From Gautieria morchelliformis (taxonomy: Eukaryota > Basidiomycota > Agaricomycetes > Gomphales > Gomphaceae): a stretch of 64,000 nucleotides of DNA. The position numbers and the translations under genes were made by a program. Under the pieces are notes generated by a model. That model worked only from the letters and a program-made list of their open reading frames with translations, searched no databases and was not told where the DNA came from. Shown piece by piece: positions 21,909 through 34,418 of the stretch (position 1 is its first letter; each line of letters opens with the position of its first letter). Where the stretch lies: the NCBI GenBank assembly GCA_015179125.1, contig WHVA01000203.1, positions 119,073 through 183,072 on the forward strand, in the 5' to 3' direction.

Positions 21909-24211
21909 GCAAGGCGGTGTGCGAAGCGCTAGTTCGCTACCGGGGCTTTGTACTCAGGCGTCCATCGAACAGTGGAAACTATTGCATTTCATTGGTACAC
22001 TTCTTCTTGTACTAGCCACAAAATTTACGACTAACTTTTCTACTCATAGCTTTCCGCACTAAGCCATGTCCATTCACATGGTAGTATGAGCCATGTCACA
22101 AGGACACATACCCAATCTCTGCCTGTTTGATCGACAAAATATATTGGCACACCTGAACGCCCGTATGTGTCGCCATATATTGCTAGGACGCTGAGAATCG
22201 ATTTGGACAATTATTAGATCGATTCGCATGCAACAGAATAGTCCGACCGTCAGCGACTTGCCTGCAAAGCCTGGGGCCATAACCGGTAGCATCGATTTTT
22301 GCAGGTACTCGAGCGCACTCTGGTACCACCGCTTCTAGTAGCTCCTAAGATGCCAAACGATACAGGACGGCGATACATTTCCGGGTTCCAAATGACCTAG
22401 GCTTCGAGGGGTGCCATCCAAGTTAGCACGCTAGCATAAAGGTGTGGATGTGGATGACCTGCCCACTCATCCTCTCAAGAATCATTGGCGCAATCAGAGT
22501 TACGATCAAAAGTAGTGAGAGGTGACACACATTGTGTAGCCCATTGTTGTATCACGCACTTCTCCTCGCGGCCACCTTAAGTCATTCCCGCTACACAGGA
22601 GCACCCTATACCACATTCCCTGCCCGCTACCGGCTCCCCGTCTGACCCGCACATACAACGAGTATCACCGAAGAGGCCAATCGAGCTCGACCTGTTATTT
22701 CGTTCGACGAAAGGCTGGGTTGGGCCTTGCGGGAGTAGGCAACGAATGCGATGGGGTTTAGGCAAACACCATAGGTATAAGGTTCGCTACGGAATGGCAG
22801 AAGGACGTGGGTATGCCATAGGTGCTGGAGGTGGAAGGCGAAGACGATGTGGGTGAAACCGTGGGACAAGCGTGTGGACGCAGATATGACCGCTGGCAAA
22901 TTTTATACAGGCGAACTAGGCATTATCATTGGCATCTCATCCCGGACCGTTCGTCATTGCCAGCAAGTTAACATCTTCATTTATTTGTAGGTATACTCGT
23001 CTGTCATACATTTTTGGAAGTGAACCGTCATGCTTGTCAACTGATCGTCGTGGCTTGCATTCGCCTCCTTTCTCCGCCATCGCTACTTGCAGAAATGTGT
23101 GGGTATCAGCTTATTGCCATGCATAAAGTCCCACTTATCTGCATTTATTCAATAGTGGTCTTTGAAGCCGAATTCTGTTTTTCACACGAAGTTATTCGGC
23201 CACCTTGGTGCTTTGGCGCATTTAAAGAGATGTAGGGCCACGCACAAGAATAGTACGGAGCACCACTACAAGCTCTTGGTTGTCCTCAATCACGGGAGGC
23301 GTAGGCTTGTTGTCTACGGCCATGTGCGCAGCTGGCACACCATCTGCAACCCTAGTCATCCACTTATCAGCACTTGGCAAGTCCAATGCATATCTTCTGT
23401 TTTCTTCTGCCCATAGTCCAGAGCCTCACGCCCGGTGATGAATTGCGTGAAATCGGTTTGCACCATTAATTCCGGAGACGTAAGGGTGAGATAAGCACTC
23501 TTTTATTGTAGACTTTCCCAAAATATATTGGTCAAATTATGTGTATAAACAGGTTTATACAGATAATTTGAGGAATATATTCTAGGAGAATCTACAATAA
23601 AAGAGCTACATGGTGAAGTTGACGTTCTTGGCGTTGTTCTCTGTGCTGATTAGATGGCTGAGTCCCTGCCTTCATCACCATTTCGAACAGGGCTGACTGT
23701 ACGTCGAGTGCTCATGGTTGTTGGTTGTTTGGACACAAGGATCACTGCTGCTCGAAGGACTCCTGAGAAAAGGATGTGGTCTTTGTATAGATTGATGGGC
23801 CTGACGCAGGCCTTCAGAGGCCGTGCAACTTATCTATGAAAGCAACGACTGGCGTATGAGCACTTGAGCGCGCGCGGCAGTAATAGCTGTCAGCTCACAA
23901 TTTGGGATGATCATGCCCGAAAGGGCAGATATCGATAATGGATCCACTACCGTCATCGCAACTAGTATCGATCATTTCTACTCCGGCAGGCTGGCCTCGA
24001 GTGCATCTAGAGATCTGACTCTGTCGCGCACTCAAGGAACTGTAAAGTCTACGAGTCTCAGTCGTAAGTACTTAGTACTTATCGGTTTATCACTAGCAAG
24101 ATACTTCTTTCGGTACCTAACACAGATCCTGGTTCCTGACATGCTATTGATGGCGAGAGGCTATAATGGAACCGGCTTCACACGCCACGACCGTGCTGCT
24201 GCAGGTCGACC
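21909..24211. other. Intergenic region with a large palindrome
   Basis: About 2.3 kb between two divergently transcribed genes (acetyltransferase - and arrestin-like +). The 108-bp palindrome at 23498-23605 is listed separately. No other gene, RNA or mobile element recognised. Confidence 0.4.
23498..23605. repeat. 108-bp near-perfect palindrome, MITE-like or small RNA hairpin
   Basis: Two 53-bp arms (23498-23550 and 23553-23605) match at 46 of 53 positions around a 2-bp centre. The outer 15 bp are perfect (CTCTTTTATTGTAGA). It looks like a fold-back mini-transposon, but I find no clear target duplication; alternatively it is a long hairpin RNA gene. Confidence 0.75.
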
Positions 24212-25928
24212 ATGGCCACGGAGGCCCCTCCTTCATTTGCTGCCTCCGTTGGGGAGTCAGAGGCTAGTCAACCGCCTAGATATGAAGACGACGGACACCG
24301 TCTGGAAATATCTAGCCCTCAGCTTACAGAGCGTGTGTACACGCTTGAGACGGGCGAGAACCGGCCTTGGGCATTTCTCAAAGTCAAAAGTCGCGGTACA
24401 AAACCCACGAGTATTTCACGGTTTTTTCAGGGAGAACCGATTACGGGAACTGTCGAGCTTAGCTTGGAGAAGACAGATCACATTCGAGCAGTGACCGTCG
24501 AGGCAAGTCTCTGCATTCCTCGCTGTCGTGATATTGAGATGCCATGTGACGCAGGTACAAGGCGAATCCTTAGCTGTTGGACAAGAACCCTTCCGATTTT
24601 TGACCAAAAAAATCAATCTATGGTCGACGTCCATGGGCGATCCAAGGACCGGAAATGCTGGTATCGGTAGTCCCAAACTGAAAGGCGATTACGTCTGGCC
24701 CTTTTCTATCGCCTTACCTGACACGGTGGCTACATCCGCTGTGGAAAAGGAACCGCTTTCCATATACCAACTCCCGCCGAGTTGTTGAGTTGTAGATGCA
24801 GCTGTGTCACTCATAGTCTCATCGTCCCGGTTTTCAGTTTCCGAAAGAGCATCACCTTGCTACCTCGAATACAAGGTTATAGCCACCTTTCATCGGGGGA
24901 GGCTTCGTATAGACCATTCGTAGGTCCTCGACTGTGTTTTCAAACGCCGGCTAAGCAGCATTTATGGCAGCCTCTCAACGACAATCGTATATCTCCCTCG
25001 TTCACGCCCTTCCGCGCCCTCAGTGTTACGACAGTTGGCATATCGCGAACACACTGCACTCCTGGGGCCGGAGGTTGATCCCGAAGGTGATTTGTTACAT
25101 CCGTTATTGTGAGAACAATGCTTCCTGGTTTGTCACAGGCTGGGAAATTCTAGGAACCAAGTCAGTAACCGGCACGGTGTTCGAGTCTCGGAAAGTGGAG
25201 GTGGCTTGCCTAGTAAGCTACCCCCAAGCCCCACTTATATTTGGCTAATTGTACTCGAACACCCCAGTTCGCTCTTGCAAAGCCCGTACGTGAAACGAAA
25301 GAAGAGCGTGCCGGTTCTCACTGGCTAATTTAGCTTTGCTACACTCGAGGTACCTCGATTCCGTTCCGGCTAACTCTAAGCTGCTCCGACCGCCAGGCTC
25401 TCGATCTTTTTGCGGGGCGTGGCTCGCTCTCCATCCGTCTGGAACGTGTTCTTCGCACGGGACAGGGCGCCACGGATGAAGCGAAGGCCACGAGAACGGA
25501 CAACGTGTTTGTCATAAACGTTGGAAAGGGCATTTATTGGCCCTCAGAGGATGATAACACTTCAAACACATCAGAGACTCGGAAGCTTGTAGGTGAAATC
25601 CCCGTGGCAGTCGAGCTCAAGCCGAGTTTCGTGTTTCCACGTATAACTATGAGAGTGGGTCTACCTTTCTCCTATTTGACCGACTTCACAATGCTTGACG
25701 CAGTATCGAGTCACGCTTGCACTCATAGCACCTGGGTTCGATAGCGAGAACAGTGGCGCGTTTTCACGTGAGGTGGAGATCGCAACGGTCCTTGCACCTG
25801 GGCCCATTCCACGTTCTATGGTCCCGGCGACACACCGAGATGAGGAAGCTGGAAATTACGATGTGACGATTGGCATGCTTACCGGGGCGAACCAGCGGTT
25901 TGTACATCATCACGGGTTTATGAATTAA
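24212..25928 (+). CDS. Arrestin-like protein, eight exons
   Basis: Rebuilt from splice sites: exons 24212-24502, 24555-24780, 24838-24919, 24959-25086, 25139-25212, 25268-25285, 25334-25654, 25704-25928; every phase fits, product 357 aa. The arrestin N-like sandwich is visible in ISRFFQGEPITGTVELSL, INLWSTSMGDPRTG, GDYVWPFSIALPDTV, ASPCYLEYKVIATFHRGRLR, and the basidiomycete hallmark YLPRSRPSAPSVLRQLAYRE then LLGPEVDPEGW. The C-like half starts about RKVEVACL and contains SIPFRLTLSCSDRQALDL and YRVTLALIAPGF. Such alpha-arrestin-like proteins are taken to be adaptors for ubiquitin ligases acting on membrane transporters; that is family knowledge, not shown here. Intron 1 begins GC rather than GT (GCAAGT...CGCAG), intron 3 is only 39 nt, and exon 6 is 18 nt. 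No single frame shows more than a third of it. Confidence 0.85.
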
Positions 25929-26237
25929 GGTTGTATTAAATGCTGCAAATGATGAGTTCATTCACTGGGAAAGAGCTGCAACCCATCTGCTTGGCCTGAA
26001 AGAAATCAACGTCCCTAACGAGAAGGCGCGAAAGCAATTTACGCAAAACGCAATTGTCGACGGCGTAGGGAGCTGTTAGGCAACAAGGGAAATCTACAGA
26101 CGTAACTTATCTCCTTGAGTTGTCCGGTGCTGGAGGACACTAATGATATATTGGCCGGGTCGAACCATTTACAGCATACAAACACGATAGGAGTGGGGAT
26201 GGTGTTACTTTGTCGTACAACTTTGGGAGATGGCGTT
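25929..26237. other. Short convergent spacer
   Basis: About 310 bp between the stops of the arrestin-like gene (+) and the FAD oxidoreductase gene (-). Nothing else seen; probably overlapping 3' untranslated regions. Confidence 0.45.
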
Positions 26238-27928
26238 CTACGCTGCGGGTTGGATAGGGAACCACTGATTAAATACGGCTTTGGGGTCGTATTCCTTCTT
26301 GATTTTTTGCAATTTTGGATAATTTTCTCCCCAAAGCTTCTGGGCTTTGTTCAAGTTTGGCGATGGATCGGACACTGGCAGATGCGGGTATTAAATTCAC
26401 AGGTACACCAATCAACCATACACACACACCATAGTTACTGTACTCATAATTTTCATGCTCCTGCAGCTGCCGCTCTTGCGTGGCATCAATAATTTTTCCC
26501 AATTCCTGAGCAAACGCTCTTGCATGATGCACGTCTTCGCCTTCTTCCTCTTGATCCCAGGAGATGAGGAGAACGATGTTCGGCTGCGGACCGCGAGAAC
26601 GAAATGCTGTCGCGTCCGGAGGGACGGAACACACTTTCTTGAGTGGAATAAACTCGTAGCCAACCATTATGTCAAAAGGAGGAAGTGTTGGCTGCTTGGG
26701 ATGATTGGCAGACATCATGACAACGCGATCAAACATCTCCTGGGCGTTCGATAACAAACGCGAGCGTAGACTAGTTCCTCCCTGGAAATCGGGGGTCAGC
26801 AGCAGTTTCTCAATACCCAGGAATCGCATGCCATGTAGAACCTTCTCCCAAATCCGACGTTTTCATTTAACATTGAGTTAAGTTGCCCGTAGGGCATCTC
26901 ACGGGCAAAATCAGCCACCGGACCTGGTGATGCATGAAGGGAGCTCAAATGAAGCTAAAATAACAAAGCACATACCGATATCATAGAACTGTTTAAAATT
27001 GGCACGGCCCTCCTCTTCCGATCCATTAAAGAACAAGATGAGAATCACCGCAGGCTGAGAGCATGTCAGTTCATGGCTAAACACGAACAATCCAGGTACA
27101 CGGACCTGTCTATCAGGCCCACGGGTCAAGGAGACCATTAAACCCTCCTTGTCGCCAACCCCTGCCCACCACTTATCAACAGCCTCAGCGACTTTACCGA
27201 TCAGCGGCGGAGGAAAGATAACGGGCCCGGCAAACACAGTCTTGCGCTGCGGATATGCCTTCAGCACGAACTCCGTCACTATGCCAAAGTTGGATCCTCC
27301 TCCACGAATAGCCCAGAAGAGATCTGGGTGTGAAGTTGGTGAAGCGACGACAACGGATCCATTGGCAATCACCACAGTAGCTTGGACAAGGTTATCGATG
27401 ACAAGACCATACTGTCCAGATAGCCATCCATATCCACCGCCCAAAGTTAGGCCACCTACACCGGTATGGTTCACCGTTCCACCGGGAGTAGCCAAACCAT
27501 GAGCAATTGTGGCGTTGTCAACGGTCCCCCACACAGCTCCGCCACCGACGTACACCAATTGCTGCTCAGGATCAACTCGCGCAGTGTTGAAATAGCGCGA
27601 GAGGTCGATACAGACGCCGTCCTTGACGGATGATACGCCGGAAGGATTATGACCACCGCACTTGACAGAGAAGGGGATGTTGTTCGAAGTGGCAAACTCC
27701 AGGGCTAGAGAAATGTCCCCTGCGTCTTTGGGAAAGACGACATATCTGAAAAGAGGCATGTGCATATGCGATTAATCTTGCAAGTTTAATTAAGCTGAAC
27801 CGTGAAGCTCACCGTGCCTTGCGTTGGGAATTTACAGCCCATCGTGCAATAGCAGCAGGGTAGTCAACCGATGTCGGCTCTACGATGTCGCCCTTGAAGT
27901 CTTGTTTGAACAAAGTGACTGTAACCAT
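26238..27928 (-). CDS. BBE-type FAD-binding oxidoreductase, possibly frameshifted
   Basis: Exons 27928-27813, 27745-27106, 27054-26976, 26923-26430 and 26374-26238, GT-AG introns. The FAD_binding_4 domain shows YVVFPKDAGDISLALEFA, VKCGGHNPSG (the His that binds FAD covalently), VGGGAVWGTVDNATIAHGLA, GVGGLTLGGGYGWLSGQYGL and LFWAIRGGGSNFGIVTEF. The Cys of bicovalent enzymes is not in the usual place, so binding through His alone is likely. The BBE C-terminal motif is complete: LWGENYPKLQKIKKEYDP then AVFNQWFPIQ. No signal peptide is seen; the start is MVTVTLFKQDFKGDIVEP. In exon 4, between GFGRRFYM and LLLTPDFQGG (about 26800-26845), the frame shifts by one. A 50-nt intron with a weak acceptor could repair the phase but would remove the conserved GRRFYM, so a one-base loss or error is likelier. 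Substrate unknown. Confidence 0.8.
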
Positions 27929-28799
27929 TGTGCGAATTGTTGCACCTGGGTCAATTGGTGAATGTCCAACGTTCAACGTTCAACATCCAATAGATATACC
28001 AGACCAGCATCTTTTATATAAGTCAATGATTTTGCACAGATGGAAGACAGATTTTGTCCGTTTGCCAGCCGGCTGGGCCGGCTGGGTTGCGTGTATGTTC
28101 TTTTTCCAGCAAAATTATTACTTATTAGATCAGTACTGATGCTAGCCGTGATGAACTTTGCTCAAAAGGTTTGCCTAATGGGGATCAGGATATATACAGT
28201 ATGTATTTTCAACGTGTTTCCCATCCACTCTGCATGTAGTTCGCGGCAAACTAAACACCGAACCAGAATAGAGGAGACCGGCACCTCCTTACATAAGCCA
28301 GCGGGCCAGGAGCGCAGCGAGGATCGGCTAAGTATAAGAAACTAGAAGTGTGGAGCGTTGCTCGCAGCAACCTTGCTCGATCCAGCATCGTCTTGCTGCA
28401 TGGATGCAAGAATGTATGTCTCCAGACTGGAAACTATCAGATGCAGTAACACAGTTAGTCAGCTTGAGCTGAGTGTCAGGGGAACCATCATCGCACTGTG
28501 TGCATGATTGCAGCCATCATTGCACTGTGTGCACCCCAGTGTGATGTGTGATCAAGGCCTCCAAGCCTCTCCTAGCCTTCGGCATCCTTCTGCCTTGTGT
28601 TACAGTCATTCCCTTCCTGTTCCGACCATCTCTGACATCATTCCTTTCTTATCTGTCCAGTCCCTGTTGCCACTGCAATTGCTTATGTAATCTGGGCATT
28701 GGGTGATTGACAGTAGACCACCGGGCTCATATAGTTGTAGCTACAGTACACAGGTGGACCTTAAGATAGACTCAGTATGATGGCTAATTTCCTATACAC
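27929..28799. other. Border between gene space and repeats
   Basis: Upstream region of the FAD oxidoreductase gene (to about 28300) followed by unassigned sequence with a short direct repeat (gcactgtgtgca twice near 28500-28530). No gene recognised; the outer end of the Plavaka element may lie in the right half. Confidence 0.35.
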
Positions 28800-30827
28800 C
28801 GGGTGTGAATGAAGTTGCCACCAGCCTGAGCTCGGTCAAAGCCCAACCCTAAACCCCAAAAATGAGTCTACTGCAGGTTGGAGCTCAGACTGGGCGTCTC
28901 ACACTGCGGTTCCTACTAGGTCTCGGTCGGTTCTCAGCCTGCGCTTGGGCGGATCGTACACCCAGCGCGCGTGCTTGGGGGAGCACATGGAGTCCACCTT
29001 TGGGAACAATCAGATACTGTCCCTGGGGCAGTCCTCGCACACGCACATGGCCATAGGTCCAGGCCCCAACTTGCGTGATCCTCAGTGTAAGTTCGGTCGT
29101 CTTGATGTTTGACACGTCTCACTCACACTGACTCGGTCTGAGCAGGGTGGCATCCTGATGGCAAGGGCAAATGGCAATGCCAGGCTTGCCAGCACGGTGG
29201 CGTCCAGTGTGTCAAGCCCACATCCACGAGGATTCAGATGTCCACAGGCGCAACTTGGCAAATAAACAGGGCTCAACGGGGCTGACCTATAGGGGGGACC
29301 TTTCGAGGCCCACCGTCGGTGTGGCTGAGCCCATTGACCTTGCAATAGATGAAGGGTCCTGCCCATGGAGACCGAAGACATGCCTGGGGACCACTACCAA
29401 GATAATCCCTGCGGTGGCCCTTTGTGGATGCCCAGTGACAGGGACACACGTCTTGGGCGATCCTTGCATGAGACTGCAGTCCTCGATCTGGCCCAAGGTC
29501 TTGAGCAGTACCTTGGTATGTGTGATGTTCCTGCACACCAAAACTCTGGTGAAGACTCTCAAGACGGACCTGACAGCTCCAGTGACAAGGCCCTTGAGCT
29601 GCCAATCCAACAGGATGGTAAGTTGAGCCTTTCTGTTGGCATATCCCCAATGCTGACAGTTTGGGTAGGTGATCGGTGGCATGGGCGTGACCGGCAGCAT
29701 CAACGTAGTGCAGTTCTAGACAATGACCCCTGGTATCCATGGCCAGATAAAGTGGTCAGCTGGCAATGGTATTTCTGGTATGCTGATGATGACTGCTGAT
29801 ATTTGTTGTGTAGACCTGTTCTTTGGATATCCTCATGCATTTACCTCGGTCTGTGTTTTCACGGCGCCAGTTAGATATTCCGGATAAAAGTGCAAATGAG
29901 GTCGAACCAGAGGATTTTCCATCTCCTAAATACATATGAGAGACCCAACCTAGTGATACTGCACCAACACACACCTGGGCAATCAACTGTGCCAAATTGT
30001 TCACATAAAATTTGTGACCCATTGCACCATTGTATTTCACAGTGTCAATGCCACACAGATGCTGAATTGAGGCATTTACCAGCTTCTGTGCCTTAACCGC
30101 AGGCACATCATCCATCCCGTGACCTTCAGCATCCACAAGACACCAGTCCACACTTGTCAGAGGCAAGGCAGGGTCATCGATGGCTGTCTGAGGTTGATGG
30201 GGACCTGCTCACCCCAATGGTGTGCCAGGGGAGCCGAGATTGTTTTTACCTTGGAGCCAGCGTTATTGAAGGATGAATCGGCTATGATGCCCTTCAGGTG
30301 GTTTGTTCGTGGGCGGCAGATGTTTGCGAAGGCCTGGCAGCTGCATCCATGCAGTCAGATGTGGGTGGTGCTCGAGTATGAGGTGCTCACTGTCGCCTGG
30401 ATGACTTCCTGCTCAATTTCGTAGAGTTTGGGAAGGGATATATGAGGTATGACTGCCTGTCCCCAACAGAAATTGCAGGTAGGTGCACTCATCAGGTCTA
30501 CAGCAAAATTGATGATATGTCTCATAGGTACATTTGATTCGCCAATGGGTACACAGAAAGAGTAGACTCATACAGACACCAAGCTCGGCAACCGTTGGCG
30601 CGATTGGGCCCAAGGGCATTGGGTAGTGGCAGCCCCCATTTGGCTGTAATGTGATGACACTTCAGGCAATACTTCCAAAAAGTGGAACAAGCATAACAGC
30701 TTCCTGTTCACCATGGCTGGTTGGGATCGTGAGCATGCCCAGCAGGAGTATAATGTGCACTTCCTATGTATGTCAAATATTGCACCCCCTTTGGAGATGC
30801 TCAAGGACATGTCCAGTGAGTGACAGC

Positions 30828-31979
30828 TGTCATGACGCGTTTATTTCCTATACTCCGTCGCTCTGTCCTCCCATTCCCATAGCCACGCCATCAAAGTACG
30901 ATCAACGTCCTTGGATCGGCTTTGTGGTTCATCACCTCCTCTGCTTAACCCCCTTTCGATGTGGTACCTATGATCAGATTGTCACGATTCGTGTATTTCC
31001 CGCACTCAGCTATCCCTGTCTCCCCTTTTACCACTCCCCCTCCGTGTTCGCTCGGCTTCGCCCCTCCCTCAGACCACTCCTCCTCTATGTCCTCTCCGTT
31101 TGCCCTTCGCCACATTCGCCGAACGACCAACCGCTGCTCGCCACATTCGCCAGCAGGCATGCCATCAAACGCGATTGACATCCTCTACCCGGCGTAATGG
31201 TTCATCACTGGCTCCATCAGCTTCTTGATCCAACCCCTTTAGGTGTTCATATGGCCGGGATACGTTCGCGGAACGTCCTACCCATAGGTTGTGTGGGATC
31301 AACCCAGTAGATGAAGAGTCCGTGCAGGGTAGCATATATGCAGGTCCCAAGACATGGTTTCATACATAAGTGTCTTCACCCTCTTTCCTCTCCATCGTTT
31401 CATGATTCGCACCCCTCCCTCACTCTATTGTATGTTTATTTCATCTCTTTGTATTGTGACTGTGTACCCCTATCCAACCCTGACTCATGACGGCCTCTTT
31501 CCTATTCACTGATACCTTACGAGCATTCGATATAAGTAGTTCACATTCGCATGTATATTCCCCAGTTCAATTATCATACGTCCATCTTGTGCAAACTTGA
31601 CCTCACTGTGACCATCATCTTGAGCCTTCTCCTGTAGATTTCTATCTTCGACCAGAAGAAGACTTAGGCATCACTGGTGAGTTCTCATACTTCATCTTCA
31701 TTTCCTTAGCCTTCGAATTATTTTCTGTGCTGTTGGCGAAGGGATTGTCACTACTTAGACAACCCTTCCGTGACACCTTGCATGTTACATCGTCAAGTGC
31801 CACGGGCTATTTCACTACGACTGTAGATAGGGCGAGCTCTGTTCGGGCAGCCCTCTTATCTTCTGAACATTTATTGGTTCGCCCTCTTTGCCAAATGGCA
31901 TACTTATTCGCACAAGTTATTTGGGCATTTGCTGTGTTCACTAATACACGATATTAACGCCTAAAAACCAATCTTGACA
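30828..31979 (+). repeat. Solo LTR of a Gypsy element (same family as Gypsy-1)
   Basis: 1152 bp starting TGTCATGACG and ending AATCTTGACA, flanked on both sides by ACAGC (30823-30827 and 31980-31984), a 5-bp target duplication. It is related over its length to the 5' LTR of Gypsy-1 at 48827-49858. It sits inside Plavaka coding sequence, so it inserted after Plavaka. A single LTR with an intact duplication points to recombination between the two LTRs of a former full element. Confidence 0.88.
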
Positions 31980-34034
31980 ACAGCCCCCAGGCATGATTTC
32001 TTGCTGAACTCCTTCATCCAGCACATGCCAAAGTGAGGGCATCTGGGCATGGGACTGCAAGTGGGGTAAAATGGTGTTGGTATTGGTGTGGATCCTTGCA
32101 CTGCTGGGAGACAACTGGATGCAAAGTGAAATGGCTTGTCACCGGGGACTGCTGGCCAAGTTTTTCGGTAGGTGTTGTTGGGTCAAAGGGTCAGACATGA
32201 CCCAGGATGATGCACCAGGACTAGAAACTCAGAGCTCAAGGGGTGGGAGCAGCCCTGGGGTGTACAATGAGCCCAATGGTGGCTCTTCGGGGGGAGCTAG
32301 CAGTGATGGCACAGGTTCCACCCGTGGCTCAGGTGTGGAAGACGGGCAGTGAAGGGGGAGAGCTCACAAAATAGTTGAGAGCATGGCAGAGATGGTCTCC
32401 TGTGTCCAACGGTTTATGTTGGTAGGTGACATGTGTTACCTTGGGCTCGTGATGTCCTGAACTGACATGGGTCCAGAAGGGGGTCCCACGAGATAAACAC
32501 GAGTCTCAGGCATACCTCAGGTCATATTATGGGGCCACTACTATGGTGGGGAATCAAACGATCTCTAGGGCCAAAACGGCATCAGGCATGCAGGATGCAT
32601 ACTAGGACTATTTCATCAAGAAGCTGCAGGGATTGTACCAAAACAAGCAGGGGCATGACACCAAGCAGAAGGCCCTCAATGAGGCAGTGGAGGTGCTTCC
32701 ATCCAACACAACCAGCCTGGTGTGGCTGATCAAAGGTCTGTCTGTCAGCCCCCATGGATGCAGTGCTGAGAGCTGGGGTGCAGGACTCGATCTGCATCGA
32801 GATATGCCAGTAGAAATCTTGCACGTGGTGCTTCTAGGTTTCGTCAAGTATTTCTGGAGGGATGCTGTCACAAGGGTCAAGAAAGCAAAAATGCAGCATG
32901 CTTTGGAGGCTCACCTGCAAAGCTGCGATGTGCAAGGCCTGGGGATCTCACCCCCCCCAGGTCATACACTGGTGCAATGGGGTGGTTCCCTCATTGGCCG
33001 CGATTTTCGCGCAATATCCCAGGTTGCGCCCTTCGTCCTTTATGACTTCCTGCCTGCTGAGGCAGTGGCTGCATGGGCAGCTCTGGCGTGGTTGGTCCCA
33101 ATGATCTGGCAACCTGTGATCACAGACAGTGAATTGCATGTGGTGCATCCAACGCCTACGGACCACCTGTTACTCACTCATATATTGCGCCAACTGTAAC
33201 TCACCATTGACTACTTCCTCGACTGTATAGTCAGGTGGACCCTGTGATGGTTCAACAAACCAAAGTTTCATATTCTGCTGCATCTGACAGAGGATATCCG
33301 GTGCTTTGGACTGCCGATCCTCTTTGTGACAGAAGGTTTTGAGTCCTTCAACGCCGTCATCTGGGCTCAGAGCGTGCACTCCAATAGGCACGCTCCGTCG
33401 AGGGATATTGCCTTGGGATTTGCTCAAGGGAACAGGATCCGGCACTTGGTCAGTGAGGGGGCCTTCAACACGGTCATTCTATGTGCGTGTGGTCGGGGGC
33501 ATACTGAGCCCACACTCTTCCGCATGCTGCAAGGTCCAGGAGCGAACATGCACTGGAGGTCTGTCAGTGTGGAACCACAGGGACTTGTCGCCACAGACCA
33601 CGTGGGGCGACCATACCTGGGTCTCGAAGGGCATGTGGAAGCCCCATCAGGTGTGTCTAGATTCATGCATCACTGTGCTGTACATCTGCTTACCTGACCC
33701 AAGGACTCGTGATCCCAGTGGGCCCTCACATGGTGGTGTATGAGGATACTATGCTTGGACACATGTTCCCCGATGGATGCGATGGACCCGATGGACATGC
33801 ACATGGGATCCAAATCGATGCCAGACTGTTCAAGGTTTGTAAGACGCTCGTGGCCAACAAGGGGGACTCATGTGCCCCCTGGGACTGGGTTATATATTGG
33901 ACTGGGGCCCGAGATGGTGCCCAGGTCCATGTTGGATGCCTTGCCGAAATACCACTTCCCAGTATTTTGCCAGGGCATGCTTGCCTGGTGTTAGCAACTC
34001 GGGGTTATGGCAGGGAAGGTTCGGTAAAGTTCTT

Positions 34035-34418
34035 AGAATGCTAGAATCAAATTCACTGCATGATTTTCAGTCAACATGCTATGAAAATACAAAGAATACT
34101 ACTCGCCTTTCTCAGTGAATTTATTGTCACTGAGAGAGGAGTACTATCCTGTCTCAGAAGGCATATACGTGCATCCGGCCCTTTAGCGCTCAAGAGCTTG
34201 TGCGTCGAAGTCATTTCAAACTCCGCTGGGTGCAGCCACTTGTGAAAATAGAGATAACAAAATGAAATGGAGAGGTAGGGAGTGACTGGAAAATTTCGAA
34301 AATAATCAGAGAAGTGAGTGCATGGTACAAGAACAATGTGAGAAGAGGTTGAAACACCACACAATAAATCGAACATATTATGCTTGATTTTGGTGCAGGA
34401 GCATAAATGCACCCAACA
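34035..34418 (-). repeat. Copia LTR remnant inside Plavaka
   Basis: The right 300 bp resemble the LTRs of the whole Copia element at 55558-60832 (shared endings such as gcaggagcataaatgcaccc). It is shorter and clearly diverged, so it is an older relative. Plavaka C-terminal sequence resumes to its right at about 34560. No target duplication was identified. Confidence 0.7.

Noticed and set aside
29171-29740. Overlapping open frames of 138-155 aa on both strands
   Set aside because: They lie in decayed Plavaka flank sequence; none matches a separate family, and they are not independent genes.
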